From assembly GCA_036320915.1 (NCBI GenBank), contig JAXBDG010000010.1, forward strand, positions 310,001 to 374,000: a DNA stretch of 64,000 nucleotides. Direction: 5' to 3'. The translations under genes were made by a program, and so were the position numbers. Below the pieces are notes generated by a model. The model saw nothing but the letters and a program-made list of their open reading frames with translations. It ran no database searches and was not told where the DNA came from. The first letter of the stretch is position 1. The number at the start of each line of letters is the position of its first letter. Of this stretch, positions 37,862 through 48,108 are shown piece by piece. Source of the DNA: Linnemannia elongata (lineage: Eukaryota; Mortierellomycota; Mortierellomycetes; Mortierellales; Mortierellaceae).

Positions 37862-39934
37862 ATGCCACGTCCACTCCCAGGAGAGGTCCTATCCGTTGTC
37901 CTCTCTCACCTCTCCACCAAGAACCTCTTCCAATGCATCCAAGTCTCGGCGCTCTGGTACCACGAAGCCTTGCCACACCTCTATCGCACCGTCACCATCA
38001 ACAAGCTAGACGGCATCCCACCCTTCTCTTTACACCTCTCCGCCATCCTATCCAACCGACACCTCATCCATCATGTCGACTGGTTCATCTTCCGTGACTT
38101 CCCAAGGTATGACTTCTCATGCGGTCCCCTACCGGTACAAGTGTTCGAGACTGAATTGCTCGAGGTCCTACTCGACTACAAGCTGCCAGAATCACTTCCT
38201 CTATCTGAATGGATCCACAAGACGGATCAGGGAAGCAAGGACGACCTGCGCAAGTCTGTACTCCCGCTCCGACCTGGACCCAACCGTCCACTGCGCCTCA
38301 AGTCGTTGACTGTCTTGGGAGATTTTCGACATATAAATCTGCTAGAGAACACACTGGAGCATCTATCGACGAGTCTGACGTTTCTGAGGCTGGTGGTGCG
38401 GGAGGAACATGTGGTCAGTCTTGAATGGTTGTTGGAGACGTTACCCCTGCTGAAGCATCTCTCGCTTGAAGGAAGCTGTCTCAAGTTTGTGCCCCCTCCT
38501 CTTCTCCCACCATCTTATTCGGGTACCAACACCACCACCACCACCAGCACTGTTGAATCTGGCCAAAGCCATTACCCGCTGGAGACCCTCACTTTCATGT
38601 CTATCCTAATGACGCGGCCGGGACCAACTTCGTTCGACATGTTCAAGCGACTGCCGAACCTCAAAAATATCCGGATCAAGGACTCCTCTTCAGGGCCCTT
38701 GAATTCCGATAAACTGCGACCAGGCGAGCTTGGTCGAGTTTTGGAAAAGTACTGTCCAAAGCTAGAGCGCATCGAGACTGACGGTGCTGTTCCGGTCTGG
38801 TTCTTCCGCCTCCCCCCTCTCTCCCCGGCCATCAGAATTGCGATGCGGAAACTGGAACAAGAGCAAGCAGAACAACTCGCTCAGCTGCAAGCGGAGGAAT
38901 TTCGGCTTTGGGGGAGGATGTGGTCGACATCGGTTGCACCCAGAGCAACGGACGTGCTTCTCCAGAAGCAACTGGAGCAGCAGGAGCGGGAGGAACTTAT
39001 TTTCCAGGCGCATGCGGGCCGGATCGGACAATCGTATTTTCGCAACCTGAAAAGGTTGGAGATGCGAGAACAAAGACTGTCGGCACAGGATTTGATCTGT
39101 TTAGGGGTCCAGGCCCAGTTCCTGACCCATGTGACGCTGCATCGTCGGTTCTACACGAGCAGTCAGGTCTGGAATCTCTATGAGACGGATCCGGAGGTTG
39201 TAGGGCAAGGCGAAGATGCCAAGATCACGGCTTCGTCAGCGACGGTGGACTATCCAGAAAAGTTGGCTAGGATGAGGAGGCGCAGTCCTATCCAGAGCTG
39301 AGACGTGTTGTTCTTTCTGGAGGTTTGTGCAAGTCTTCAACACTTTTGTGCAGAAAATATCGCCGTTTGTTTTGACGAGATGTTGGAACATGACGACAAC
39401 GACGAAGATAGTGAAGACCAAGAGAGCCAGGAGGGTTTCGTGAGCAGTGCAGATGGCGATGGGAGAGACAGGAGGAGGATCCGGCGTTGGGCTTGTGAGG
39501 GGTCGCTCGAGTCGCTCGAAATCGGGTTCGGTCTTGAAACAACAAACCCAAACGACCATCGGCTTGTCTGGGCACACTTGGGACGGCTCCGAAAACTCCG
39601 TTCTTTGACTTTAGGACGATCCAACCTGATCCCCAGCCTCAAGCACGGCATCGGCGCTCTCGTTCCTTTGTCAGTAGATGGTAGAGGTGTGAACGAGACA
39701 ATGGAAAAGATCTTGTCGTTTGGGTCGATGTGGACTGTAAGCGATCGAGAGACGATTTTGTGGATAGTTAGGGCGTTTCCTCGGCTGAGTCAGATTGGAT
39801 TGAATGCGAGGGAAGGGTCGACGTTGGGGGATATTGTGAGAGGGTGGTTGGAGGGGGTGGAGCAGTCTTGGACGTTTTTTACTAAGTGCTGTTACTGTTA
39901 TCGCTGCGTGCCTCGATGGAAGTTGCTGCAATAA
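37862..39934 (+). pseudogene. F-box protein gene, copy 1, split by one in-frame TGA
   Basis: The frame is the same length (2073 nt) as the intact copy at 59942 but is stopped at codon 480 by TGA (39299-39301), where the intact copy has CGG (Arg). Upstream it encodes 479 residues with an F-box: LPGEVLSVVLSHLSTKNLFQ, then VSALWYHEALPHLYRTVTIN. A leucine-rich region follows (ETLPLLKHLSLEG, LPNLKNIRI, YCPKLERIETDG). After the stop the same frame runs open to 39934 (VWAHLGRLRKLRSLTL). F-box proteins link SCF ubiquitin ligases to substrates. The shortened product would keep the Skp1-binding part and lose the last third of the recognition region. A truncated functional protein or stop readthrough is possible. 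No other disabling change is seen. The stop TAA at 39932-39934 overlaps an AATAAA signal. Confidence 0.8.
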
Positions 39935-40199
39935 AAGTAAGAAAGGAGCACTTGATAGAGTCGCGTCGACAGGTATCTTTTTGTCCGCCACTGAGCTATC
40001 ATACTGGGGCATTGCGAGAAGAAACGAGGACCGAGGTTTTTTTTTTGTTCGCTCTTCGCATCCTTTCGTTTACCTTGCTTTCGATCTCATAAAAAACTCT
40101 CATCTGGCCACCAAGATCCAGGACATTACACTGAACATTTCCTTATTGTGCGAGTGAGGTAACGACAGGCGGCGCTTTGTTTTACTGTTCTCAAAAGTT

Positions 40200-41499
40200 G
40201 TCTTTCTCTACTCCACCTCTTGCACCGGCTCTACAGCAATATTGTAATCGACAGCTCGCTTTCGTTCAATTGTTCCATTCTCAGAGCCGCCAAGACCAGG
40301 AAGCATCTACTACGCCGAGTCCAGTGGCGGTCTACCGACGCATGGGAATGGGAGTTCCTTGGGGAGGATCTCTGCGATACACTCCTTAATTATCGTTTTC
40401 CTGTGGAAGATAGTGCCTCTTTTCCTTCTCCTCGTACTGTTCCCTTGTTCTTGTTTTATATCTTCCCTTTCTCTTCCCATTCTTCCTTCCTTCTTCTACT
40501 TTTCCTTCATCCCACGCCTTGCCCTTCTTTAAACCTGTCGAATTCCACGTCAGGACGTCGCCTTCGACCACGCTACCAGTCCCCTATCCTACTAAAACCA
40601 CTCGCCCATCCTGGGTGCCTCCTTCCTATGTCAACGGCAATAGATCCAATCAGTGTCTAAATGAGAGTGGCGACTCTCCCCCTCACCCCCAGCTCCCTGA
40701 CGGATCTGTTAATATCGAGACATTGCAACCGCTACCTCCCATGCAGTTAGGCGACATCACTCTTGGACCCAATCGCCCAGCCTTGACACATTTCGCCTAC
40801 ATCAGGGGCAGGGGCGACCGTTCCAACCCGTTTTAGGACTCGATCCTGTACAAGCTAACGACCCTGACAGCACTGACCTTTTGTTTGAACGGTCGTTACC
40901 GGGCTAGAGACAGTCAGGACATGGACAGGGGTTTGACCGCACTCCCACACATAAAGCACCTCAGGATCAATGGGCGGATGCTCGGATACGCAACAACAAC
41001 CGGCAGACTGTTAACACACCTCGAGATCGATTACCAGCCCATCGAGAAAGTTCATGCCTTTGGGTCTGGGATATTTTACGCCCAAGATGAAGCATCCGGC
41101 TACGCAAATCTCATGTCAGCTTCAACACCACTAATGTTCATGTTAGGGGAGGGCGGGCGGGGACAAGTTGATTGAGAATCGACGGCTCAGGAAACGACGG
41201 CAGATCGAGAACCGGGACTTGATGCTGTTCTTGCGGATATGCTCAAGCCCCCGCCATTTCGCTTTAAAAAAATTCGGTATCCCATTCGAACTCCTCGTGG
41301 GCGACAGCAGCAGCAGTAGCTGCAGGAACCAAGGCTCTCTCGGCGACGATGATGATGAAACACAGGCGATTGCATCCTGGGCCTGCAAGGATACGCTGGA
41401 GACTCTAACCATCGGATTCGACATCAACCGATCAACCAGAGAACCGTCGCCTTGTCTGGAAACAATTGAGTGACTTCATGAAGCTGCGTTCACTGAAGC
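40200..41499 (+). pseudogene. F-box gene relic, multiply broken
   Basis: Fragments in different frames match the F-box family in order. RLYSNIVIDS... with RRVQWRSTD (from about 40223) corresponds to the end of the F-box of the neighbours (HLYRTVTIN...HHVDWF). LGDITLGPNRPALTHFAYI corresponds to GITLGPNRPALQVFTYD of the gene at 41856. A middle part has LPHIKHLRING and LLTHLEIDYQ. The late part is MLFLRICSSPRHF and WACKDTLETLTIGFDI, then RLVWKQLS and FMKLRSL. Stops and frameshifts separate these pieces and no N-terminal methionine with an F-box remains. It ends exactly at the inverted copy of its own sequence at 41500. Confidence 0.75.
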
Positions 41500-41522
41500 C
41501 ACTCAATTGTTTCCAGACAAGG
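41450..41522. repeat. Perfect 23-bp inverted repeat (fold-back palindrome)
   Basis: Positions 41450-41472 are exactly reverse-complementary to 41500-41522. After one A/C mismatch the stem continues 5 bp (41474-41478 with 41494-41498), leaving a 15-nt loop. The left arm reads as family-typical codons RLVWKQLS, so the right arm is an inverted copy of coding sequence and not an independent element. Confidence 0.9.
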
Positions 41523-41528
41523 AGCTGT

Positions 41529-41536
41529 TATATAAG
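41529..41536 (+). promoter_or_regulatory. TATA box of the third F-box gene
   Basis: TATATAAG lies seven bases after the palindrome and about 320 bases before the ATG at 41856, with C/T-rich leader sequence between (about 41690-41850). Confidence 0.4.
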
Positions 41537-41855
41537 AGGAGACGTGGGCAAATTAAATAAGCGTCGGAAAATGTTTTTTTATGTTTGGTGGCAAGTCTCC
41601 TGTGGGTCCAGGTGCAGGCGCGCCGCAGCCCAAGCAAGGTCAGAGACACATGCTGGAATAAAAAATAGGCAAAGTCGAGAACGAGCGCCTTTTGTTCCTT
41701 TTTCCTCTTCCGCGCCATTCTGTTCCTTTTTTTTTATCGTTTGTCTTTCTCTCCATTCATCTTTCACTTGTCCATCCTACATTCCTTCACTTTTCCACCT
41801 CACACCTTTTCCATCCCCATTTAACCCTCTTCGCATCATTCAAACAGAACTCGAC

Positions 41856-44024
41856 ATGCATGAACAACAACAACAGGAACAACAGGGACAAGCACACTAT
41901 CGACCACTCCCACACCTACCGCCCGAAATCCTCTCCCCCATATTCGCCCACCTCCCTCTCACCTCCCTCCTCTCCTGCGTCCTCGTCTCCCGTCTCTGGT
42001 ACCACGAATCGAAAACCCACCTTTTCTCCGCAGAGACCTTCCACCTCAAGAGCCTCCGCCCACAGACTATTCGAGGCGGAAAACCAGAGCATGCTCTTGC
42101 CCGTCAGTACTCGCCTGCGTATATTGCAGCCGTCAAGGATAATAAGCGGTATTTGCGTTCGGTCGTTTGTTCTTTGAGGCAATTGATAGATCTCCCGATT
42201 GCTGAGGTGCTGGAGCTTTTGTTTGATTGTCCGAAGGAGTTGTTGCCGTTGAGAATGGATGGGGCGGGTTCAGGGGACCCTTGGGAGGACTTGAATCGTG
42301 CCGTCGCTGCTGCTGTTGTCGCCGCGTCTCCCATGAATACCACCATTGCTGACGACAACGGAGTTGCTGCCATAACGGCAACAACTTCTAGTTCTTCGAA
42401 GGTGGTGCCGGGCATCACTCTAGGACCAAACCGTCCAGCTCTGCAGGTGTTTACATACGACGGCGAAGTCAGGTCGACCTGGCTGTTCGAGACGATGATC
42501 TATAACTTACCGACGTTGACGACGCTGGAAATTTGCTTGGGTCATTTCTTTGTGGACCCCCCACGGTCAATTTGTCTGGACATCGACTTGATCTTGGACG
42601 CGTTACCCCAGTTAAAGACACTTGTGATTGAGGGGTATGACCATTATTTCGCCGACAACGTTCCTTCGTCCACATCAACGACAGCAACGACGGGAACGAT
42701 CACTATGCAACTCCATCCACTCGAATCCTTCAAGTTTACGCCCCTCCTGACGAAGCGCAGCATAACCAACACACTTGCGACATTTCGACGGCTCGGGAAC
42801 TTGAAGTCCATCTTCATTACCGCTAAAGACACCTATGACAACCCGCAAACTCAAAAGGTAAAGTCGGGCGAGTTTGGACAGATCCTGGAACGGTACTGTC
42901 CCAAGATTGAGCGGGTCGAGACAGATGGTTTCTTGTTCCTTTGGCTTTGCCGTCTTCCCCCGCCTTCCCCTCCTTGCGGGGATATCCAGTTTTTATCCAA
43001 CTCAGGAGCAGGAGCAGGAGCAGAAGTAACGGAATATGACGAGGGACTCTACCTTATCTTGACACCCCAAGAACGAGAGGACATCTTGACTGAATACCAA
43101 GACATCGCGCTATTCTTCCCACAACTGAAGGCCTTGATCATACAAGGGTATTACGTCGTGGGGGCTCAGGATCTGCATGCGCTCGCGGTGAGTCGGTCCC
43201 AATTCTTGACACACCTCGAGATTGGGTGTCACGGGTATCGGAGTGATGCCTTTGCGCTCCTCCAGGACACTCGTCCCTACCTTGCCTCTTCCCCCTCTGT
43301 CGAAGGAGTCGACCAGATTTCAGTTTATTCGCCTGGACCGACGACGAGTAGCGAGAAGCGATGGTTGAGGAGGCGGAGGGCGTGTTCGAGTCTGGATTAC
43401 CAACAGGTCTTGGAAACCTGTTCCGCGCTTCGGGTAGTCTCCCTCCCTGGCAGGATCCCCTTGCGGCACATGGTGGACGACTCTTCTGACACCAACGGTG
43501 GGGGGCCAAGGATGACGCGTAGGTGGGCTTGTGAAGGGACGTTAGAGACGCTCAACGTGGGATTCGTGCTCACAACTGCTCGCAGGGATGACCACCGCCT
43601 GATCTGGCGCCACCTTGGTCGACTCCGCAAGCTTCGCTGTTTGAACCTGACATTTTCGAACTTGATTCCATCCCTCGACTTTGGGATCTCCGAACTCGTC
43701 GGTCGCGACTGTTCCCAACATGACAACGACCCTCACGATGACGCACCTTTCACAGGAGAAGGAGATGGAAAAGGTGACAACGACCAGCAACGGCTACGGG
43801 AACAGAACACCACGCTCGAAAAACTCCACTCTTTAGGGATCGCATGGGGAGTCGACGACCGGGCGACGACACAATGGTTTGCAAGATCCTTCCCGAATCT
43901 CCAGACGGTCGGGTTGGGCTTCCGATGGGGAACGGATCAACATAAGCGTGTGCAGGGGTGGTTGGAAGAAGTTGGGTGCTCTGTTGAGTTGGAGTTTACT
44001 AATGATATGTTCCGAAAGAAATAA
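41856..44024 (+). CDS. F-box protein with leucine-rich region, intronless, 722 aa
   Basis: The frame from ATG 41856 encodes 722 residues. A short Gln-rich start (MHEQQQQEQQGQ) precedes the F-box LPPEILSPIFAHLPLTSLLS, which continues CVLVSRLWYHESKTHLF. The long leucine-rich recognition part carries family signposts: GITLGPNRPALQVFTYD, LPQLKTLVIEG, YCPKIERVETDG, RRWACEGTLETLNVGF, HRLIWRHLGRLRKLRCLNL. It is a divergent paralogue of the copies at 37862 and 59942 and is intact. The likely role is substrate receptor of an SCF ubiquitin ligase; the substrate is unknown. The frame is open upstream to about 41466, but those codons run through promoter sequence, so the ATG after the C/T-rich leader is chosen. 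The stop TAA is embedded in AATAAA. Confidence 0.88.
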   Translation: MHEQQQQEQQGQAHYRPLPHLPPEILSPIFAHLPLTSLLSCVLVSRLWYHESKTHLFSAETFHLKSLRPQTIRGGKPEHALARQYSPAYIAAVKDNKRYLRSVVCSLRQLIDLPIAEVLELLFDCPKELLPLRMDGAGSGDPWEDLNRAVAAAVVAASPMNTTIADDNGVAAITATTSSSSKVVPGITLGPNRPALQVFTYDGEVRSTWLFETMIYNLPTLTTLEICLGHFFVDPPRSICLDIDLILDALPQLKTLVIEGYDHYFADNVPSSTSTTATTGTITMQLHPLESFKFTPLLTKRSITNTLATFRRLGNLKSIFITAKDTYDNPQTQKVKSGEFGQILERYCPKIERVETDGFLFLWLCRLPPPSPPCGDIQFLSNSGAGAGAEVTEYDEGLYLILTPQEREDILTEYQDIALFFPQLKALIIQGYYVVGAQDLHALAVSRSQFLTHLEIGCHGYRSDAFALLQDTRPYLASSPSVEGVDQISVYSPGPTTSSEKRWLRRRRACSSLDYQQVLETCSALRVVSLPGRIPLRHMVDDSSDTNGGGPRMTRRWACEGTLETLNVGFVLTTARRDDHRLIWRHLGRLRKLRCLNLTFSNLIPSLDFGISELVGRDCSQHDNDPHDDAPFTGEGDGKGDNDQQRLREQNTTLEKLHSLGIAWGVDDRATTQWFARSFPNLQTVGLGFRWGTDQHKRVQGWLEEVGCSVELEFTNDMFRKK

Positions 44025-44331
44025 AAGTTGCGCGTGTTTTTTTTTATGTCTGGAAGGCGATTTATTTAGCATTGAGAATACACGCGTTTGGATTTCTTGT
44101 AGAGAAGCAAGGAGGAAGGGGAGGGGGAGGGAAGAGCTATAGACAGGGAGTTGTATGGTACATCGGGGGGTATTTCTGGCAGGAGTGATTCAGAACGTAG
44201 CAAAAAAATTATATGAACAAAGGATTTGGTTGTAGTCCCTTCTCTTCGAAGAAGAAAATGGACTCGCGGGGTTCAGGTCTTCATCACCATCTCAGCAAAA
44301 CGGATGTTGTCAGTCCATCACATCACGGATA

Positions 44332-45884
44332 TTAATCCCGTGATTCTGTGGTCGTAGTTGTTGGTGGTACTGGTGCCGTTGCTAATGCAGGGGCAGTTCC
44401 TTCTTCAAGAGTCCTTGGATCAACAGCAGTTCTAGTCCCAATTCCAAATCCTGTCTCTCTAGTTTCGGGGGTCGTACCCACGGCGGTCGAATCTCGATTG
44501 TTGTCAGAAGAAGAAGAAGAAGAAGATCTGGAGTATGCCCAAGGAACCATAAGTCGAAGGAGGGTCATGGGTGGGTCTTCAGGGTTCATCAGTTGCGGCA
44601 TCTCGGTGATAACCCATTTCCCGTGCATCCATACACAAAAGAATCCGTAGCATTGGATCACAAGCTATTGTTGACAAAGCAGAGCGAAAGGAAGGCTTAA
44701 TAACATGCGCATGATTTTGAGAAACAAAAGATAGAAAGGAGTAAAAAAATGGCAAGACATACGATGAGGAAGCTGATGGCGTAGTGCCGAATGATCTCGG
44801 AATCATCCAAAGAGTTGAGATCCTGAAAGATAACGCCCAAGGTCGTGTGCACAAACTCGAAAGCCGTGTCCAGTCCAAACAAGATGCTGTATCTGCCCAT
44901 CCATCGCAGATTGAACTATTCAACATGCATTACAGAAAATAAAGAGTATAGGAGAGAGTTAAAACAACAAAAGTCTTTTCTGATGAAGACTCATGCAAGA
45001 AAAAAAGAGGACAGGTGCAAGAAATAAGGTAATAGCAATAATATCAACTGTAGCAGTACCTTGAAGTTGGCGCGAAATCCAACAATGGCCTTGAGGAACA
45101 TGAGGAGCAACCAGATCGCATAGGCGTACTGCGCCACCATGTAGGCGGGATCTTTCCGGGACTGCCGGATGGTGCCATCGGGGAAGGCTGTGGCTACGGT
45201 CGGGGCGAGGTTCTGGACTTGTTTGGCAAAGAAAATGACATTCTTGCAAAAGTCCAGAAAGATAATTAATAGGACCTATTTTGACATGCATGCATTGAAA
45301 ATTGAGAAAATGGGCCTGTGAGTGGAGGGCGCATGCTAAAGCCGAGGGTTTGGTGGTGTACATACAAGAATGATATGACTAAGAAAGGAGAACGCCATGG
45401 TCGCTTTGCTTATCGATCGGATGAATGAATGCAATTTTGACCATATTTTCCTTTCCCTGCCCTGCCTTATCCTGTGTCTCGTCTCATTCACCAGCGTGTG
45501 TTTGAGTCTAGACTTTTCTTCTTCCTAGCATATCAGACAGACATCCAGTGCACAATCTACCAATACCCTCACTCAAGAAGAACAAACCCCATGTTGACAA
45601 ACACGCACGCACAGCGCACAGAACCCTTCTTTTTTCACGGGTAAACAAACCAAATCTTTTACAGGTCGAAAACACAACAAACAACAAAGGGTGCAAGCAA
45701 GACACTACGACAACAAAAGGGCCAAGTGCGGGTGAATGATCGATCAGCAAAAAGAAGAAAGTGAACCCTGCCTCGAAGGTGGAAAAGAAGAAGGACATTA
45801 GGAAAGTTGTTTGGTTGGACTTACACCTTGAGTGAGAGGGATAAAGAAGAGTACATTGGAGTGGAACCGACGGACTTGCACCAT
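44332..45884 (-). CDS. Predicted four-span membrane protein, unknown family (5 exons)
   Basis: Minus-strand exons 45884-45827, 45403-45366, 45275-45060, 44915-44763 and 44664-44332 join in frame to 265 residues. Hydrophobic spans are about 10-42 (PLTQATMAFSFLSHIILVLL onward), 70-92 (YAYAIWLLLMFLKAIVGF), 105-130 (SILFGLDTAFEFVHTTLGVI) and 145-168 (HYAISFLILVIQCYGFFCVW). A hydrophilic Ser/Thr/Pro tail follows. Topology resembles tetraspan or MARVEL-like proteins, but I do not recognise the family. The last three exons and the 38-nt second exon are well supported by phase and hydrophobic continuity. The first exon (MVQVRRFHSNVLFFIPLTQ) is less sure: translation could instead start at ATG 45398 (ACCATGG context), giving 244 residues. 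It converges with the F-box gene, 307 bases apart. Confidence 0.72.
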
Positions 45885-46308
45885 GATGAAATGGATATCG
45901 ATACCTGAGCTTCTCCAACTAATGCGTTTTCACGACGTATGGAGACCGGCTTCCTGTGAAAGGGATTGTGTGTTGCCTGTACGTGTTCGTTGATGCTGTA
46001 ATTCTTGATTGTTGGCGTTCAGTGCTCCACCTGCAGAAAGGATTTGCGTTGAATGATTTTTGCGGGGTTGAGTTGAGGTGGGGTGGGTCAAGAAGAAAGG
46101 GCGAGAAAAGAGGGAGGAAAGAAAAAGGTGAATTAACGTGCGACACCTTCTTTTGAAGAAAGGAGTATCGATAGAGAAGTGGAAGGTCAAAGAGAAGTGA
46201 AAAGGAAGAAGAGGGGTCCCCCCTGAAGGCTTTCGTTTTCTTAGAACAGAGAAGAAGAATAAAGTAATCCGAGGCAGTCGGCACCGACGAGGGAAAGTGT
46301 CGTGGTTT

Positions 46309-46343
<35 letters not shown>

Positions 46344-48108
46344 AACAAACGGTCGTCACTTCAGGGACGAGAGAAACTCATTCAACTTTGACGAGGAATG
46401 GTACGAAGGGAATGAAGGAATCCGAAAAACTTCTCGGGATCTCAACTTTTTTTATAAGTGAACGACGGCTTCGTGGCTCTGCCGCGAAGGAAAGAGCAAT
46501 AAGAGCAAAGAAGAAAGAAAAAAGTGGAGAGTGTGTAAGTGCCTTCCTGGGGACTATCGAAGGAGGGGTGAAGAAAGTGGTGGATATATGTGTGAAATGA
46601 ACTAGAAACTGGGTATGGGTGGGGATAATTGCGAACCAGCGGAAGAATTGAAAGAAGAAAGGGAGGCGAGAGAAGAAAGAAGCAATTGAGGGATAAACAA
46701 AGGAAAAGAAGATAAAGAAACGCCTTTCGTTGTTGTAATCGGCCCGTTGGTATTCAACTCCACCTCCTTTGTACTTTGTTTATTCGATTGTAGCAAATAG
46801 TAGCTAAGGACGCGATCGAGGAGGAAAGGGCGCAAGGATTTAACCCCCCCCCCCTGCGTCGCATAAAGACTGACGAAGGGCTGGGTGAATAAGAGAGAAG
46901 AACGATTATCGGTGTGTGTTTGCAAAACATGCGCGCATGTCTTCCCTGTCTCCTCTTTTGCCATGCCACTCACATATCTTGCTCAGTTGCCATGAGGATG
47001 GGTGAGGGTATGACATGGAGTCGTTGTCGTTGGTTTACCCCGCAAAAAATCATAATAGAGAAAGAACGCAAACAGATATCGCCCACACTCTTATTGAGAG
47101 CACTTTTCATTTTTTTTTTTTTTTTCATGGATGGAGGAAGTGGGAAGAGGGTTGGCTCCCGCTCATGTCATCCCTCTCATTGATAGCATAGAGAAATAGG
47201 AAAGAAGAATGAAAGGTTCAATTGCTCAGTCGAGTCTTCCTTGAAGAAAAAGTCAAAGAAAAGAGTGTCATCATCACTCATGCTAGTGCCGGCGTGAGAA
47301 ATGAGTAAGCATGGAAATAAAGGAGCGGGGCAGGTCTCTTTTACCCCAGGTTTTCCCCTAAAAGGGAATCGACCGAGGAAGAAAACCTTGCTTGGTGCAG
47401 CATCAAGGTTTAGAAGTGCTTCTCTTTTCTGTCAGATCACACGCTCTCAAGGGCAGTAGGGTTGGATGCACAAAGAACATCTCCCTCTCTCTCGCTGTAA
47501 CATCGTCCTTGCCGTCGTTGCACACAACACATAAACAATAAACATACCGACCAACAGCAATAACACAGTACTCCTTTTCCCCTCTCAGGGACACACAATT
47601 CTCAGATTCAATCCAAACAACAACACAACATCAACAGCAATGACAATGGGCAAAGAAAAGGCGGGCAACCTCGTTCTGTCGCTGTTGTCGTTTGTTGTCG
47701 TCCTTGATATCAACCATGAGGCCAGCACACATACACAATATCACGAGGACCTTTCCATTGAGCAATTGAGAAACAACAGGGCTAGATACAAACAGCGTTT
47801 ACTATACGCTTCTCATTTCAAAACCTTCGCATTACCTTTTCTTCACATAGCCGTAAAATCCCTTTTATACAATACGGGTCAACTAGTGGATCTCTATGCT
47901 GGAATACTCCATGCCGTTTTTTTTTAATTCTTCGCTGGGGATTGTTGTTGTTTACTGTGTTTCAAGATAATAAAGATAATAAAGATAATAAAAACGAATA
48001 AATAAATACACCATGTCAAAGTACTTCATGCTTATTAAAGTTGAGAACGCATGTCTACCACCACCCTCCAATGACTTGTCTTAACCTTCACCGTCCCGCT
48101 TACAAAGT
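45885..48108. other. Intergenic, no gene recognised
   Basis: About 2.2 kb upstream of the membrane-protein gene and downstream of the Pkr1 gene. It holds a 32-nt A run (46310-46341), C and T runs (about 46843-46852 and 47110-47125) and only short open frames without family resemblance. AATAAA-like sequence near 47970-48000 may serve the Pkr1 side or be chance A-richness. Confidence 0.5.
46310..46341. repeat. A homopolymer, 32 nt
   Basis: An uninterrupted A run in the intergenic space, with no associated retroelement sequence found. Confidence 0.7.

Larger units (their letters stand above)
37505..40036. repeat. Duplicated block, left copy (YCII exon 1 end, promoter, F-box gene)
   Basis: About 2.53 kb here recurs at 59585-62111 in the same orientation, shifted by exactly 22,080 bp through the coding region. 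The shared head-to-head promoter is almost identical. Coding differences are scattered substitutions with no length change. Similarity starts abruptly inside YCII exon 1 and ends after GAGGACCGAGG downstream of the F-box gene. Confidence 0.9.

Noticed and set aside
41466..41855. Upstream extension of the third F-box gene
   Set aside because: There is no ATG in the expected place. It crosses the palindrome, the TATA box and the C/T-rich leader, so it is promoter read as protein.
45508..45918. 136-codon minus-strand frame overlapping the first exon of the four-span protein
   Set aside because: Different frame, with no hydrophobic continuity to the later exons. The alternative frame from 45884 splices cleanly.
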